Positions 25,876-33,945 of a stretch of 64,000 bases of DNA are shown here, in pieces. Made by a program: the position numbers and the translations under genes. This stretch comes from Acetivibrio sp964564015 (GTDB lineage Bacteria > Bacillota > Clostridia > Acetivibrionales > Acetivibrionaceae): the NCBI GenBank assembly GCA_964564015.1, contig CAZLZR010000001.1:124001-188000 (forward strand). Direction: 5' to 3'. Position 1 is the stretch's first letter, and each line of letters begins with the position of its first letter. The notes under the pieces were generated by a model that was not told the DNA's origin, made no database searches, and was given only the letters and a program-made list of their open reading frames with translations.

Positions 25876-26742
25876 ATGAAAAAGGTATTAATTGCTGTAG
25901 CAGCATTTGTGGCGATTATGGTGTTGGTTACTAGTGCCTATATAGTAAATGAAGATGAATACGCATGTATAAAGAGGTTTGGGAAGATAATAGATACTAA
26001 AAGTTCAGCAGGCTTGTATTTTAAGGTGCCCTTTATGGATACTAAGTTTGTTCTTCCAAAGAAAAAGATTGTATATGACCTGCAGCCTTCAAACGTTCTC
26101 ACAAAAGACAAGAAAGCAATGGTTATTGACAATTATGTTATATGGCAAATTACCGATCCCCTTGAGTTCTATAAATCTGTGAGCATGATATCGGAAGCGG
26201 AGAAAAGGATAGATGCTGCGGTTTATAATGCAGTAAAAAATACAATGGGAACATTAGAACAAAGTAGTATAATAAATGAAGAGCTTTCCGGAAGGGGAGC
26301 ATTAAATGAAGCTGTAACTAAGGATGTAGCAAATCAGATGAAACGTTATGGCATTGAAGTGCAGGATGTTGAAATAAAAAGATTCGATTTGCCGTCAGAA
26401 AATGAAGAATCGGTATTTAAAAGAATGATTTCAGAAAGAGAAAAAATCGCTGAACAATACGTAGCTGAAGGCAACTATGAAGCCCAAAAAATAAAAAACG
26501 AGGTTGACAAACAGGTTGGCATTATGATTTCGGAAGCAAAGGCGAAAGAACAGGAACTTTTAGGTGAAGGAGAAGCGGAACACATAAAAATTCTTGCAGA
26601 TGCTTATTCAGGTGATAAAATGGAGTTTTATGAGTTTATAAGAACCCTTGAAGCAATGAAGACATCACTTAAAGGTGATAAAACACTGGTGCTTCCTTTG
26701 GATTCTCCACTTACAAAGTACCTTGTAAATGATGGGAATTAA
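25876..26742 (+). CDS. hflC: HflC-like SPFH protease modulator
   Basis: A 288-residue partner of HflK. The start is the ATG at 25876, directly after AGGGGGG in the end of hflK; the frame extends upstream but without a start signal. One membrane helix (~3-22, MKKVLIAVAAFVAIMVLVTS) precedes the band 7 domain (YIVNEDEYACIKRFGKI, GLYFKVPFMDTKFVLPKK) and a helical tail with SEREKIAEQYVAEGNYEAQKI, a hallmark of HflC. It acts with HflK on the membrane protease FtsH. No terminator directly follows; a 70-bp palindromic repeat and then a terminator lie downstream. Confidence 0.87.
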   Translation: MKKVLIAVAAFVAIMVLVTSAYIVNEDEYACIKRFGKIIDTKSSAGLYFKVPFMDTKFVLPKKKIVYDLQPSNVLTKDKKAMVIDNYVIWQITDPLEFYKSVSMISEAEKRIDAAVYNAVKNTMGTLEQSSIINEELSGRGALNEAVTKDVANQMKRYGIEVQDVEIKRFDLPSENEESVFKRMISEREKIAEQYVAEGNYEAQKIKNEVDKQVGIMISEAKAKEQELLGEGEAEHIKILADAYSGDKMEFYEFIRTLEAMKTSLKGDKTLVLPLDSPLTKYLVNDGN

Positions 26743-26887
26743 TGTTTGAATTTCAAGTCACAGCTTTTTCTTTAGATCATACAGATGACATACATCAAAG
26801 TTAAATCTGCGTAGACTTGAGCGTTATTTGAATTGGGTGAAAGCATTCTTTAAATGTAGGTTTGACTAAAATATAAGTTCCTACTCT

Positions 26888-26957
26888 GGATAACGAAAAA
26901 ACTTGATTTAATAATGTTCTCAAAATATGAGAATTGAAAGTTATTTTTTCGTTATCC
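26888..26957 (+). repeat. 70-bp palindromic repeat, copy A1
   Basis: The core begins GGATAACGAAAAAACTTGAT and ends in TTTTTTCGTTATCC, a 14-bp inverted repeat at the ends. Conserved flanks extend it to ~26857-26962, with TGACTAAAATATAAGTTCCT to the left and a TAAGGG-type border to the right (CCCTTAA here). Full-length sister copies are at 37123, 41476 (inverted) and 49043. No coding capacity. It lies between hflC and the second ger operon, in a 375-bp gap with no gene. Confidence 0.9.
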
Positions 26958-26979
26958 CTTAATTTTTGAAGGGTACATG

Positions 26980-27017
26980 GCCGATAAAGTTGTAATTCTA
27001 ACTTTATCGGCTTTTTT
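26980..27017 (+). terminator. strong terminator before the second ger operon
   Basis: A perfect 12-bp stem GCCGATAAAGTT / AACTTTATCGGC, an eight-base loop and six T. It ends transcription from hflKC and the repeat before the promoter region of the ger operon. Confidence 0.93.
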
Positions 27018-27117
27018 CCTGAATATTTATCTGTCTAAAAAACCATAATATGATTAGTATTTTTAAATTTACCCAATATTTCTATATAAAAGTTATTTTA
27101 TTTAAGGAGAGGATTTT

Positions 27118-28968
27118 TTGGCAGACATTAAAAAGACTCTAAAGAATTGGATTGCCTTTAAAGAACCTAAAAAGATGGAAAAGTTTATATTAAAAGAGAA
27201 TAAAGGCGAATCTTCAGATAATCAGAACAATACTAATGAAGCTGAAAAAGCAGGTGAGAGTGCAAACGAAAAAGAAAGAGAAAATTCCCAAGGGAAAAGA
27301 GATAGTTCTGTCCCGAAAAAGAGGGGGATTAAAAATCAATTTGCACCTGTGACTTTTGTTGGAGGAAGCGGTGCTGGCAATGATAAAAAAAGTGAAAGCA
27401 CAAAAGATGAAGATGAGGACGGGAAAGGGACCGTAAATGTAAATGAAATGAGTAAAGTAAGCGATAAGCTCTCCGACAATGTAGCTTTTCTTAAGAAAAA
27501 ATATACAATACCAGAAAATGCAGACATAGTATTAAGAGAGTTTGATATTGTTGCCAAAGATAAGTCTATTCCTGCCTGCATGATTTTCATTGATGGAATG
27601 TGTGACAGGAATATAATAGATTTAGCTATTTTGCAACCCTTAATGCTGTTGTCAAATATTGAAATAAAGGGCAGGGAAGATGAAATTGGTCTGTTTGTCA
27701 GGAATCATCTGATACCGCACAACCAGTTAAAAATTGTAGATGAGTTGAGTAAAGTTATTGACGATGTCAACTTCGGAGGCTGTGGGATTTTTATTGATGG
27801 TATTACAACAGCCTTCACAGCGGATGTTAAGGGCTGGCAGAACAGAGGTGTAAGCCGGCCCAATACAGAGATGGTTATACGAGGACCGCAGGAAGGGTTT
27901 AATGAATTATTGAGAACCAATACCGGCCTCATAAGAAAGATATTGAAGGATGAAGATCTGATAGCGGAAAATATAAGCATAGGCAGGCGAAGCAAGACAC
28001 CCTGTTCACTTATGTATATAAAGGATATTGCAAATGATTCGTTAGTGAATGAGGTGAGAAGACGGCTAAAAGGAATCAAGATAGACTATATTTTTGATTC
28101 GGGAGAACTTGAGCAGTTGCTTGAAGACAATTCTTATATGGCCGTACCCCAGATAATAGCCACCGAAAGACCGGACAGGGTCGCAGCCATGTTGACCGAG
28201 GGCAAAGTTGCAGTAGTTGTGCACGGAAGTCCTTTTGTACTTGTAATGCCAACCACAAATATTGACCTTTTTCATTCGTCTGAAGATTCGTATATAAGGT
28301 TTCCTTATGCAAATCTTATAAGAATAATCAGAATAATTGCTGTTGCCATGTCACTGTTGCTTCCGGGACTGTATGTGGCAATTACAAATTACCATCAGGA
28401 AATGATTCCGACAGATCTTTTATTTGCTATTGAAGCTTCCCGGGAGAAGGTTCCTTTCCCGTCAATTGTAGAAATCCTTATAATGGAGTTTGCTTTTGAG
28501 CTTATTAGAGAGGCCGGAGTAAGGATACCGGGGCCGATAGGTCCAACACTGGGCATTATCGGAGGTTTAATCCTTGGACAGGCTGCTGTTGCTGCAAATA
28601 TTGTCAGTCCTATTCTGATTATTATAGTTGCTGTTACAGGTATAGGATCTTTTGCAATTCCTAATTTCGGTCTTGGATATGCATACCGGATACTTCGTTT
28701 TGGATATATTTTCCTTGGGGCAGCAGCGGGATTTCTTGGCATAACCTTCGGACTGTTTGTACAGGGAGTATGGTTTACGTCTGCTAAATCCTTTGGTGTT
28801 CCATTTATGGCACCATTAGGACCTGTTACAAAGGATGGATTTGCAGATCAGATTTTAAGATACCCTATATGGAAACAGGATACAAGACCTGATTACCTAA
28901 ATGTAAAAGATGTTAGGAAACAGCCTAAAATCAGCAGGCAGTGGTCGGAAGATGATAATAAAAATTAG
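27118..28968 (+). CDS. GerA-type spore germination receptor, A subunit
   Basis: A 616-residue A subunit, ~100 residues longer than its relative at 18383 because of an acidic/Lys-rich N-terminal extension (~15-110, rich in E, K, D, N and S). Translation starts at TTG, with AAGGAGAGG upstream and no nearby ATG in frame. Family signatures: FGGCGIFIDGITTAFTADVK, RGPQEGFNELLRTNTGLIRK, ERPDRVAAMLTEGKVAVVVH, then ~5 membrane segments (NYHQEMIPTDLLFAIEASRE, VPFPSIVEILIMEFAFELIR). The spore inner-membrane receptor; first gene of operon A-B-C-small. The germinant is not predictable from sequence. Confidence 0.93.
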   Translation: MADIKKTLKNWIAFKEPKKMEKFILKENKGESSDNQNNTNEAEKAGESANEKERENSQGKRDSSVPKKRGIKNQFAPVTFVGGSGAGNDKKSESTKDEDEDGKGTVNVNEMSKVSDKLSDNVAFLKKKYTIPENADIVLREFDIVAKDKSIPACMIFIDGMCDRNIIDLAILQPLMLLSNIEIKGREDEIGLFVRNHLIPHNQLKIVDELSKVIDDVNFGGCGIFIDGITTAFTADVKGWQNRGVSRPNTEMVIRGPQEGFNELLRTNTGLIRKILKDEDLIAENISIGRRSKTPCSLMYIKDIANDSLVNEVRRRLKGIKIDYIFDSGELEQLLEDNSYMAVPQIIATERPDRVAAMLTEGKVAVVVHGSPFVLVMPTTNIDLFHSSEDSYIRFPYANLIRIIRIIAVAMSLLLPGLYVAITNYHQEMIPTDLLFAIEASREKVPFPSIVEILIMEFAFELIREAGVRIPGPIGPTLGIIGGLILGQAAVAANIVSPILIIIVAVTGIGSFAIPNFGLGYAYRILRFGYIFLGAAAGFLGITFGLFVQGVWFTSAKSFGVPFMAPLGPVTKDGFADQILRYPIWKQDTRPDYLNVKDVRKQPKISRQWSEDDNKN

Positions 28969-29000
28969 AATACTATTAAGCGGATGGGAGGATTAAGCAG

Positions 29001-30110
29001 TTGGAAAAAATACGTTTTGGAAAAATAGAAGCAGTTTTCATGCTTATAAATATAATGTCGATTCAGATTTTTCTTGGGTTTCCGCGCAGAATGGCTGAAG
29101 TGGGAGGAACAGCAGGCTGGATGGTACCCTTATATACACTGTTGCTTTCTTTAATACTTTTCTTTATTATCTCAAAATTGTACACGAACTTTGAAGGAAA
29201 GGATATAATTGATATTGCTCAGATCGCAGGCGGAACCTTTGGACGAGTATTAGTAGGCTTGATTTTCCTGGCAAATTATTTTTTTATCTTACCAATAATT
29301 TTAAGAATGTTTAGCGAGAATGTGAAAATATTTGCACTGGTTCAATCACCTATAAGCTTTGTGCTCATGTTTTTTATTATAGGTATGATAATTGCTTCAT
29401 ATTTAGGGATTGAGGCCATTGTGAGAATAGCTTCCATTATTGTTCCGATTGTCGCTGTTGGTTTTATTGTTGTTATACTTGGAAATGTGAAATACTTTGA
29501 TGTGTCGAAATTACTTCCTATACTGGGTAATGGTCCTTATGAAATTTTTATTGGTGCAATTCCAAGAATTTCGATATTCTCCGGTTTTAGTACATTATAT
29601 TTTATAGCTCCATTTATAGGGAAAAACAAAGAATTTAAAACTATAGGAAATTTAAGTTTAATACTATCGGGAGTTATTATGACTATTGGAGCCTTAGTTT
29701 ATTTATTGGTAGTGCCTTATCCAACTTCTACAGAAAATCTTCTTGCTTATTTACATTTGGCCAGGTACGTAAACTATGGAAGGTTTTTCCAAAGGATTGA
29801 ATCTGTATTTGTGCTTACGTGGTGTTTAGCGGGACTTGCTTACCTGAGTGTGGGTTTATTTTTTATTGTATATATAATAAAAAAGACTTTCAGTCTGGAA
29901 TATTACAGGCCTTTGATTATACCCACAGCAGTAATTTTATTTACCATATGCCTTATACCTCAGAGCCTTATGGCTTCTATCAACCTTGAAGGGGATATTT
30001 ACAGGAAGTACTCCTGGTTAATCGCTTTTATTCTTCCTATAGCTGTTTTGTTATTGGCAAAGTTTGTTAAGCGAAAAAAGGAAGGTGAAAAAAGATATGA
30101 AAAAGTATAA
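29001..30110 (+). CDS. GerA-type spore germination receptor, B subunit (permease-like)
   Basis: A 369-residue, ~10-helix GerAB/spore permease. It starts with TTG, nine bases after GGGAGG. Typical segments: FGKIEAVFMLINIMSIQIFL, the FEGKDIIDIAQIAGGTFGRV loop and YLLVVPYPTSTENLLAYLHL. Its 3' end overlaps the C subunit gene by 14 bases. Compared with the first receptor operon, the order here is A-B-C rather than A-C-small-B, so the operons are not a simple recent duplication. Confidence 0.92.
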   Translation: MEKIRFGKIEAVFMLINIMSIQIFLGFPRRMAEVGGTAGWMVPLYTLLLSLILFFIISKLYTNFEGKDIIDIAQIAGGTFGRVLVGLIFLANYFFILPIILRMFSENVKIFALVQSPISFVLMFFIIGMIIASYLGIEAIVRIASIIVPIVAVGFIVVILGNVKYFDVSKLLPILGNGPYEIFIGAIPRISIFSGFSTLYFIAPFIGKNKEFKTIGNLSLILSGVIMTIGALVYLLVVPYPTSTENLLAYLHLARYVNYGRFFQRIESVFVLTWCLAGLAYLSVGLFFIVYIIKKTFSLEYYRPLIIPTAVILFTICLIPQSLMASINLEGDIYRKYSWLIAFILPIAVLLLAKFVKRKKEGEKRYEKV

Positions 30111-31377
30111 ATTTGTAATGGTTATTCTGCTTATTTGTCTGCAATTTTCAATGCTTACCGGATGTTTTGACAGAAGGGAGGTTGATGATATGGCTTACCC
30201 TATTGCATTAGGCTTTGATAAAGGAGTGACTAATGATCTGAGGATGACTCTCCAGTTGGCTTTGCCCATATCTATTGGAGGGAGTGGAAGTGATGGGGGA
30301 GGAGGAGGAGGAGGAGATAAGAGTGTATCCGTTGTCACGGTCGATACGCCAACTATATATTCCGGGCTTAATATGCTCAATACATTTATAAGTAAACAGA
30401 TTAATCTGTCGCATGTAAAAGTAATTGTATTTTCCGAAGAGCTGGCAAGAGAAGGTGTCACAAAGTATCTGCACGCAATGATAAGAAACAAGGAGTTCAG
30501 GCCTAGTATTCATATAGTTGTATCGAGAGGGTCGGCAGAGAAATTTATCAATGCCGTTAAACCAAAACTTGAGACAAACCCTGCCAGGTATTACGAACAA
30601 TTACTTGGTGCGTACAGGTATACCGGTTTTACAGCAGATTCACAGATGATTGAATTTTATCACAGGACAGAAAGTTCAGCTGTTCAGCCTGTGGCAGTCC
30701 TTGCCGGTGTAAGCAGATTTGAATCTTCCGATGATTTTGATCTGGAGGGTTCAACGTACAAGGAAAAGGGAAGAGAATTGCCTTTAGAGGGCGATTTCAA
30801 GGCAGGTGAATCAACCAAAACAGGTGATCTTAAGATTGATATTATGGGATTGGCAGTTTTTAACGGAGGTAAAATGGTTGGAGAACTTGATGGTGATGAA
30901 ACGACATACCATCTTATGCTGGATGGTACCTTCAATTCATCGTTTTTTACTATGCCTGATCCGCAGGAAAAGGATAAATTTATAGTACTTAATATTAAAA
31001 GGAGCAGGAAGACTGAAAAGAGAGTTGACATAATTAATGATAAACCAAAACTATGTGCCAAAGTTATTCTTGAAGCTGATGTATTATCAATACAAAGCGG
31101 TATTAATTATGAAAGCAGGGAAAATATAGGTGTATTAGAGAAGGCTGTAGAGGATTTCTTTAAGGAAGGTATGTTAAGATATCTCAATAAAAGCTGCAAG
31201 CAGTTTGGAACCGATACCAGTGGCTTTGGATTAAAAATGAAAGGCAAGTTTCTCACATGGAAAGAGTGGGAAGAATTTAACTGGCTCGAAAAGTACAAAG
31301 ACTCAACTTTTGACGTTACTGTTGATGTCAAGATAAGGAGACCGGGACTTATTTTAAAGTCACTTCCTGATGTATGA
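30097..31377 (+). CDS. GerA-type spore germination receptor, C subunit with a poly-Gly stretch
   Basis: A 426-residue Ger(x)C lipoprotein. The ATG at 30097 follows AAGGAAGGTG and overlaps the B subunit gene. The lipobox is SMLTGC, followed by FDRREVDDMAYPIALGFDKG. A low-complexity insert at ~60-75 contains seven consecutive Gly (67-73) encoded by GGG(GGA)6, unusual in this family. The usual GerC domains follow, ending FDVTVDVKIRRPGLI. Anchored to the spore membrane with its A and B partners. The GGA run could vary in length by slippage but stays in frame. Confidence 0.92.
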   Translation: MKKYKFVMVILLICLQFSMLTGCFDRREVDDMAYPIALGFDKGVTNDLRMTLQLALPISIGGSGSDGGGGGGGDKSVSVVTVDTPTIYSGLNMLNTFISKQINLSHVKVIVFSEELAREGVTKYLHAMIRNKEFRPSIHIVVSRGSAEKFINAVKPKLETNPARYYEQLLGAYRYTGFTADSQMIEFYHRTESSAVQPVAVLAGVSRFESSDDFDLEGSTYKEKGRELPLEGDFKAGESTKTGDLKIDIMGLAVFNGGKMVGELDGDETTYHLMLDGTFNSSFFTMPDPQEKDKFIVLNIKRSRKTEKRVDIINDKPKLCAKVILEADVLSIQSGINYESRENIGVLEKAVEDFFKEGMLRYLNKSCKQFGTDTSGFGLKMKGKFLTWKEWEEFNWLEKYKDSTFDVTVDVKIRRPGLILKSLPDV

Positions 31378-31403
31378 TTAATTAAAGGAAAGAAGGAATA
31401 ATA

Positions 31404-31580
31404 ATGAGACCTTTAAATGCAATTATAGTAATGACAGTATTACTGTGGATATTTATAAAAACTTTAAGTTATGGCAAGTGGACATGGGATAAGAAGAACA
31501 GGCTGGGTGCAATTATTATCGTAATGATTGCCCTGACAGAGCTTATTCTGCCCATATATACACTATATTTCAGAGATTGA
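31404..31580 (+). CDS. 58-residue two-helix membrane protein of the ger operon (D-subunit-like)
   Basis: GAAGGAATAATA precedes an ATG that opens MRPLNAIIVMTVLLWIFIKT. A basic loop (YGKWTWDKKNR) follows, then a second helix (GAIIIVMIALTELILPIY), ending TLYFRD. It starts 26 bp after the C subunit gene on the same strand. Length and two-helix shape match the 75-residue gene in the first ger operon and known D subunits of GerA-type operons, although the sequences are not obviously alike. The binding site, frame and position make it a real gene; the role is inferred. Confidence 0.7.
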   Translation: MRPLNAIIVMTVLLWIFIKTLSYGKWTWDKKNRLGAIIIVMIALTELILPIYTLYFRD

Positions 31581-31724
31581 CGTTAAATACAATTCTTCTT
31601 ATAGTTATGGAAAAACTGAGGGTATAAATTATCCATCTTATGTTAAAAATATTATTCTGTAAGTGCTATTTGTGTAGGCTTTCACCATTGCTAAAAATAT
31701 CAGAACAGACAAGAGGGTAGAATA

Positions 31725-32648
31725 TTGGCAACAATCGGAATACCAAAGGGAATGTATTATTATGAATATAGTGCAATATGGGAAGACTTTTTTGAACGTT
31801 TGGGATTTGAGGTAGTAATATCTCAGGATACAAATAAAAAGGTAATGGATGATGGTATCAAACACTGCAGCAATGAAACCTGCCTGCCTGTCAAGGTTTT
31901 CCACGGACATGTTGCAAGTTTAAAGGATAAATGTGATTATATTTTTATACCCAGGTACCATAGCACAGGGAAGAATGAATACACTTGTCCAAAGTTATGC
32001 GGGCTTCCGGATATGACATCTATAAACATGGGCAGACAGGTTAAGATAGTGGAAGTCAAAATCAATTTGGATTCAAAAACATATGAAACGACAGAAAGCC
32101 TTAGGTTAATAGCTAAAACATTTGGTATAAAATATGTAAAAGTTTTGGAAGCATTTAAAGGCTCCTGTACAAAATATGAACAAGCAAAATTAAAGGAGAA
32201 TGGAAGGGGTAAAGATCAAAAATTTGTTGCAGGCAGGGAGACTGCGATTTCCTTACTGGGACACCCTTACATGATTTATGACAGCTATTTGAATATGGGG
32301 CTCATAGAAAAGCTAAAAAAGAGAAATATAGATATTTTTACCCCACGGGATATTGATCATGAGACAAAACGCAGGAATTCACACCCGTACCAGGAAAAGC
32401 CTTTTTGGGATATAGGCTTTGAATTGCTGGGCAGTGCCTTTACATATGCAAAGGATGAAAGGATAAAGGGAATGATATACCTTACTCCGTTTGCCTGTGG
32501 ATTAGATGCTTTTATTATGGAATTTATTGAGAACAGAATAAAATCCCAATACCGTGATATACCATTGCTTAAACTAACAGTTGATGAACATACCGGAGAG
32601 GCTGGTTTTGACACCAGACTTGAAGCATTTTTGGATATGATAGGGTGA
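31725..32648 (+). CDS. 2-hydroxyacyl-CoA dehydratase/activase-related protein (DUF2229-like)
   Basis: A 307-residue cytoplasmic protein starting with TTG after AGAGGG. The N-terminus IGIPKGMYYYEYSAIWEDFF is the signature of DUF2229, found at the ends of large CoA-substrate-specific enzyme activases. Conserved Cys lie in HCSNETCLP and YTCPKLCGLP, which could bind an iron-sulfur cluster as in HgdB/HgdC-type proteins. The C-terminal TVDEHTGEAGFDTRLEAFLD is nearly repeated in the next gene (IVDEMTGEEGYMTRLEAFVD), so the two are divergent relatives and probably act together. The usual ATPase activase domain is absent nearby. The reaction is not known. Confidence 0.78.
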   Translation: MATIGIPKGMYYYEYSAIWEDFFERLGFEVVISQDTNKKVMDDGIKHCSNETCLPVKVFHGHVASLKDKCDYIFIPRYHSTGKNEYTCPKLCGLPDMTSINMGRQVKIVEVKINLDSKTYETTESLRLIAKTFGIKYVKVLEAFKGSCTKYEQAKLKENGRGKDQKFVAGRETAISLLGHPYMIYDSYLNMGLIEKLKKRNIDIFTPRDIDHETKRRNSHPYQEKPFWDIGFELLGSAFTYAKDERIKGMIYLTPFACGLDAFIMEFIENRIKSQYRDIPLLKLTVDEHTGEAGFDTRLEAFLDMIG

Positions 32649-32653
32649 TTTGT

Positions 32654-33784
32654 GTGAAGATAACATTTCCGCATATGGGTAATATGTATGTGCCCATCAA
32701 GGTGCTGTTGGACACTGCAGGAATAGAATATGTAATGCCTCCTTTGAGTTCAAAAGATACTATGGAACTGGGAGTTATAAATTCACCTGAGTTTGCTTGC
32801 ATGCCTTTTAAAACCATACTGGGAGATCTAATTTATGGTCTGGAAAATGGTGCGGACTTTATACTTTTCGGAGGTGGAAATGGGCAATGCAGGTTTGGAT
32901 ATTATGGTGACCTTCTTGCTGAAATAATCGGAAACTTGAAATATAATGTTAAATTTGTCTGCCTTGAAACAAGCAACATCACCATAAGGGGAGTTTTAGA
33001 GAAAATTGCTCCTTTGACAAAAGATAATAATACCATAGATATTATAAAAGGGATATTATATGCTGCCAGAACGGTTTTTCTTGTTGACAGCCTCGATAAG
33101 CTGGCAGGTTACACCAGATGCAGGGAGATAAACAAAGGACAGACTGATATGATCATTTCCGGATTCCATAGGAGTGTACAAAAAGTTAAGGGATATAAGA
33201 GAGTACTTAATGTAATTCGCACCACAAAAAAGGAGCTTGGTAGAATTCCTTTAGATAGAAAAGTTATGCCTTTAAAGGTTGCAGTAGTTGGGGAGATTTA
33301 TGCGGCTTCTCATCCCGCTATTAATTTCGAACTTGTGAAAAAGCTTGGAAATATGGGAGTTGAAGTTCACAACAACCTGAGCGTCAGTCACTGGATTTTT
33401 GATCATTTTATAAGGAACATATTACCTTTAAAGACTAAAAACAGAAACCATGTGGCAGGCCGAGAGTGTTTCAATACCGATGATATCGGAGGGCATGGAG
33501 TTCAAACTGTTGGAGCATCAATAACCAGTGCAAAAAGAAAATTTGATGGTGTTATCCAGATATATCCTTTCACATGTATGCCTGAAATAATTGCACAAAG
33601 CGCACTTGTAGAAGTTCAGAGAAAATACGATATTCCCATTATGACACTGATTGTTGATGAGATGACGGGAGAAGAAGGTTATATGACAAGATTGGAAGCT
33701 TTTGTGGATATGCTCGGAATGAGAAAGCGCCACAAGGAAAGCTTGCATACACAACTAGTACAGATTAACAAAATAAAATTCTAG
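32654..33784 (+). CDS. 2-hydroxyacyl-CoA dehydratase/activase-related protein, partner
   Basis: A 376-residue relative of the preceding protein. An earlier GTG overlaps the previous stop; the GTG at 32654, which gives MKITFPHMGNMYVPIKVLLD, fits both the family N-terminus and the weak AGGG eight bases upstream. Cys in FACMPFK and GNGQCRFGYYGD are family positions. The C-terminal IVDEMTGEEGYMTRLEAFVD matches the partner. The final residues QINKIKF and the stop codon are encoded by a palindromic repeat (33761-33803) that also ends deoB at 46 kb, so the original C-terminus may have been replaced. Confidence 0.78.
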   Translation: MKITFPHMGNMYVPIKVLLDTAGIEYVMPPLSSKDTMELGVINSPEFACMPFKTILGDLIYGLENGADFILFGGGNGQCRFGYYGDLLAEIIGNLKYNVKFVCLETSNITIRGVLEKIAPLTKDNNTIDIIKGILYAARTVFLVDSLDKLAGYTRCREINKGQTDMIISGFHRSVQKVKGYKRVLNVIRTTKKELGRIPLDRKVMPLKVAVVGEIYAASHPAINFELVKKLGNMGVEVHNNLSVSHWIFDHFIRNILPLKTKNRNHVAGRECFNTDDIGGHGVQTVGASITSAKRKFDGVIQIYPFTCMPEIIAQSALVEVQRKYDIPIMTLIVDEMTGEEGYMTRLEAFVDMLGMRKRHKESLHTQLVQINKIKF

Positions 33785-33803
33785 ATTTTATTTTGTTAGT
33801 CTG
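33761..33803. repeat. 43-bp palindrome overlapping a stop codon, copy 1
   Basis: CAGATTAACAAAATAAAATT, then CTAG, then the reverse complement of the first arm ending GTTAGTCTG, followed by six A. The TAG stop of the upstream gene lies at its centre. It is strongly similar to 46122-46167. A and T tracts in the arms would let it work as a terminator in either direction. Confidence 0.85.
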
Positions 33804-33888
33804 AAAAAATAATAGGATAACATATTCTTGCGTATTTTGTAATCCCTGGGCTCATGAATTATTTTTTAACTGCTTTTATATTATCTGG

Positions 33889-33917
33889 TAGACATTATGT
33901 AGTTGAATTGGTATAAT
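33889..33917 (+). promoter_or_regulatory. promoter of the histidine kinase gene
   Basis: TAGACA (33889-33894) and TATAAT (33912-33917) with a 17-bp spacer, ending ~29 bp before the start codon. A good SigA-type match. Confidence 0.7.
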
Positions 33918-33945
33918 TACGTATGTAAAATGTACGGGGGTGCCT

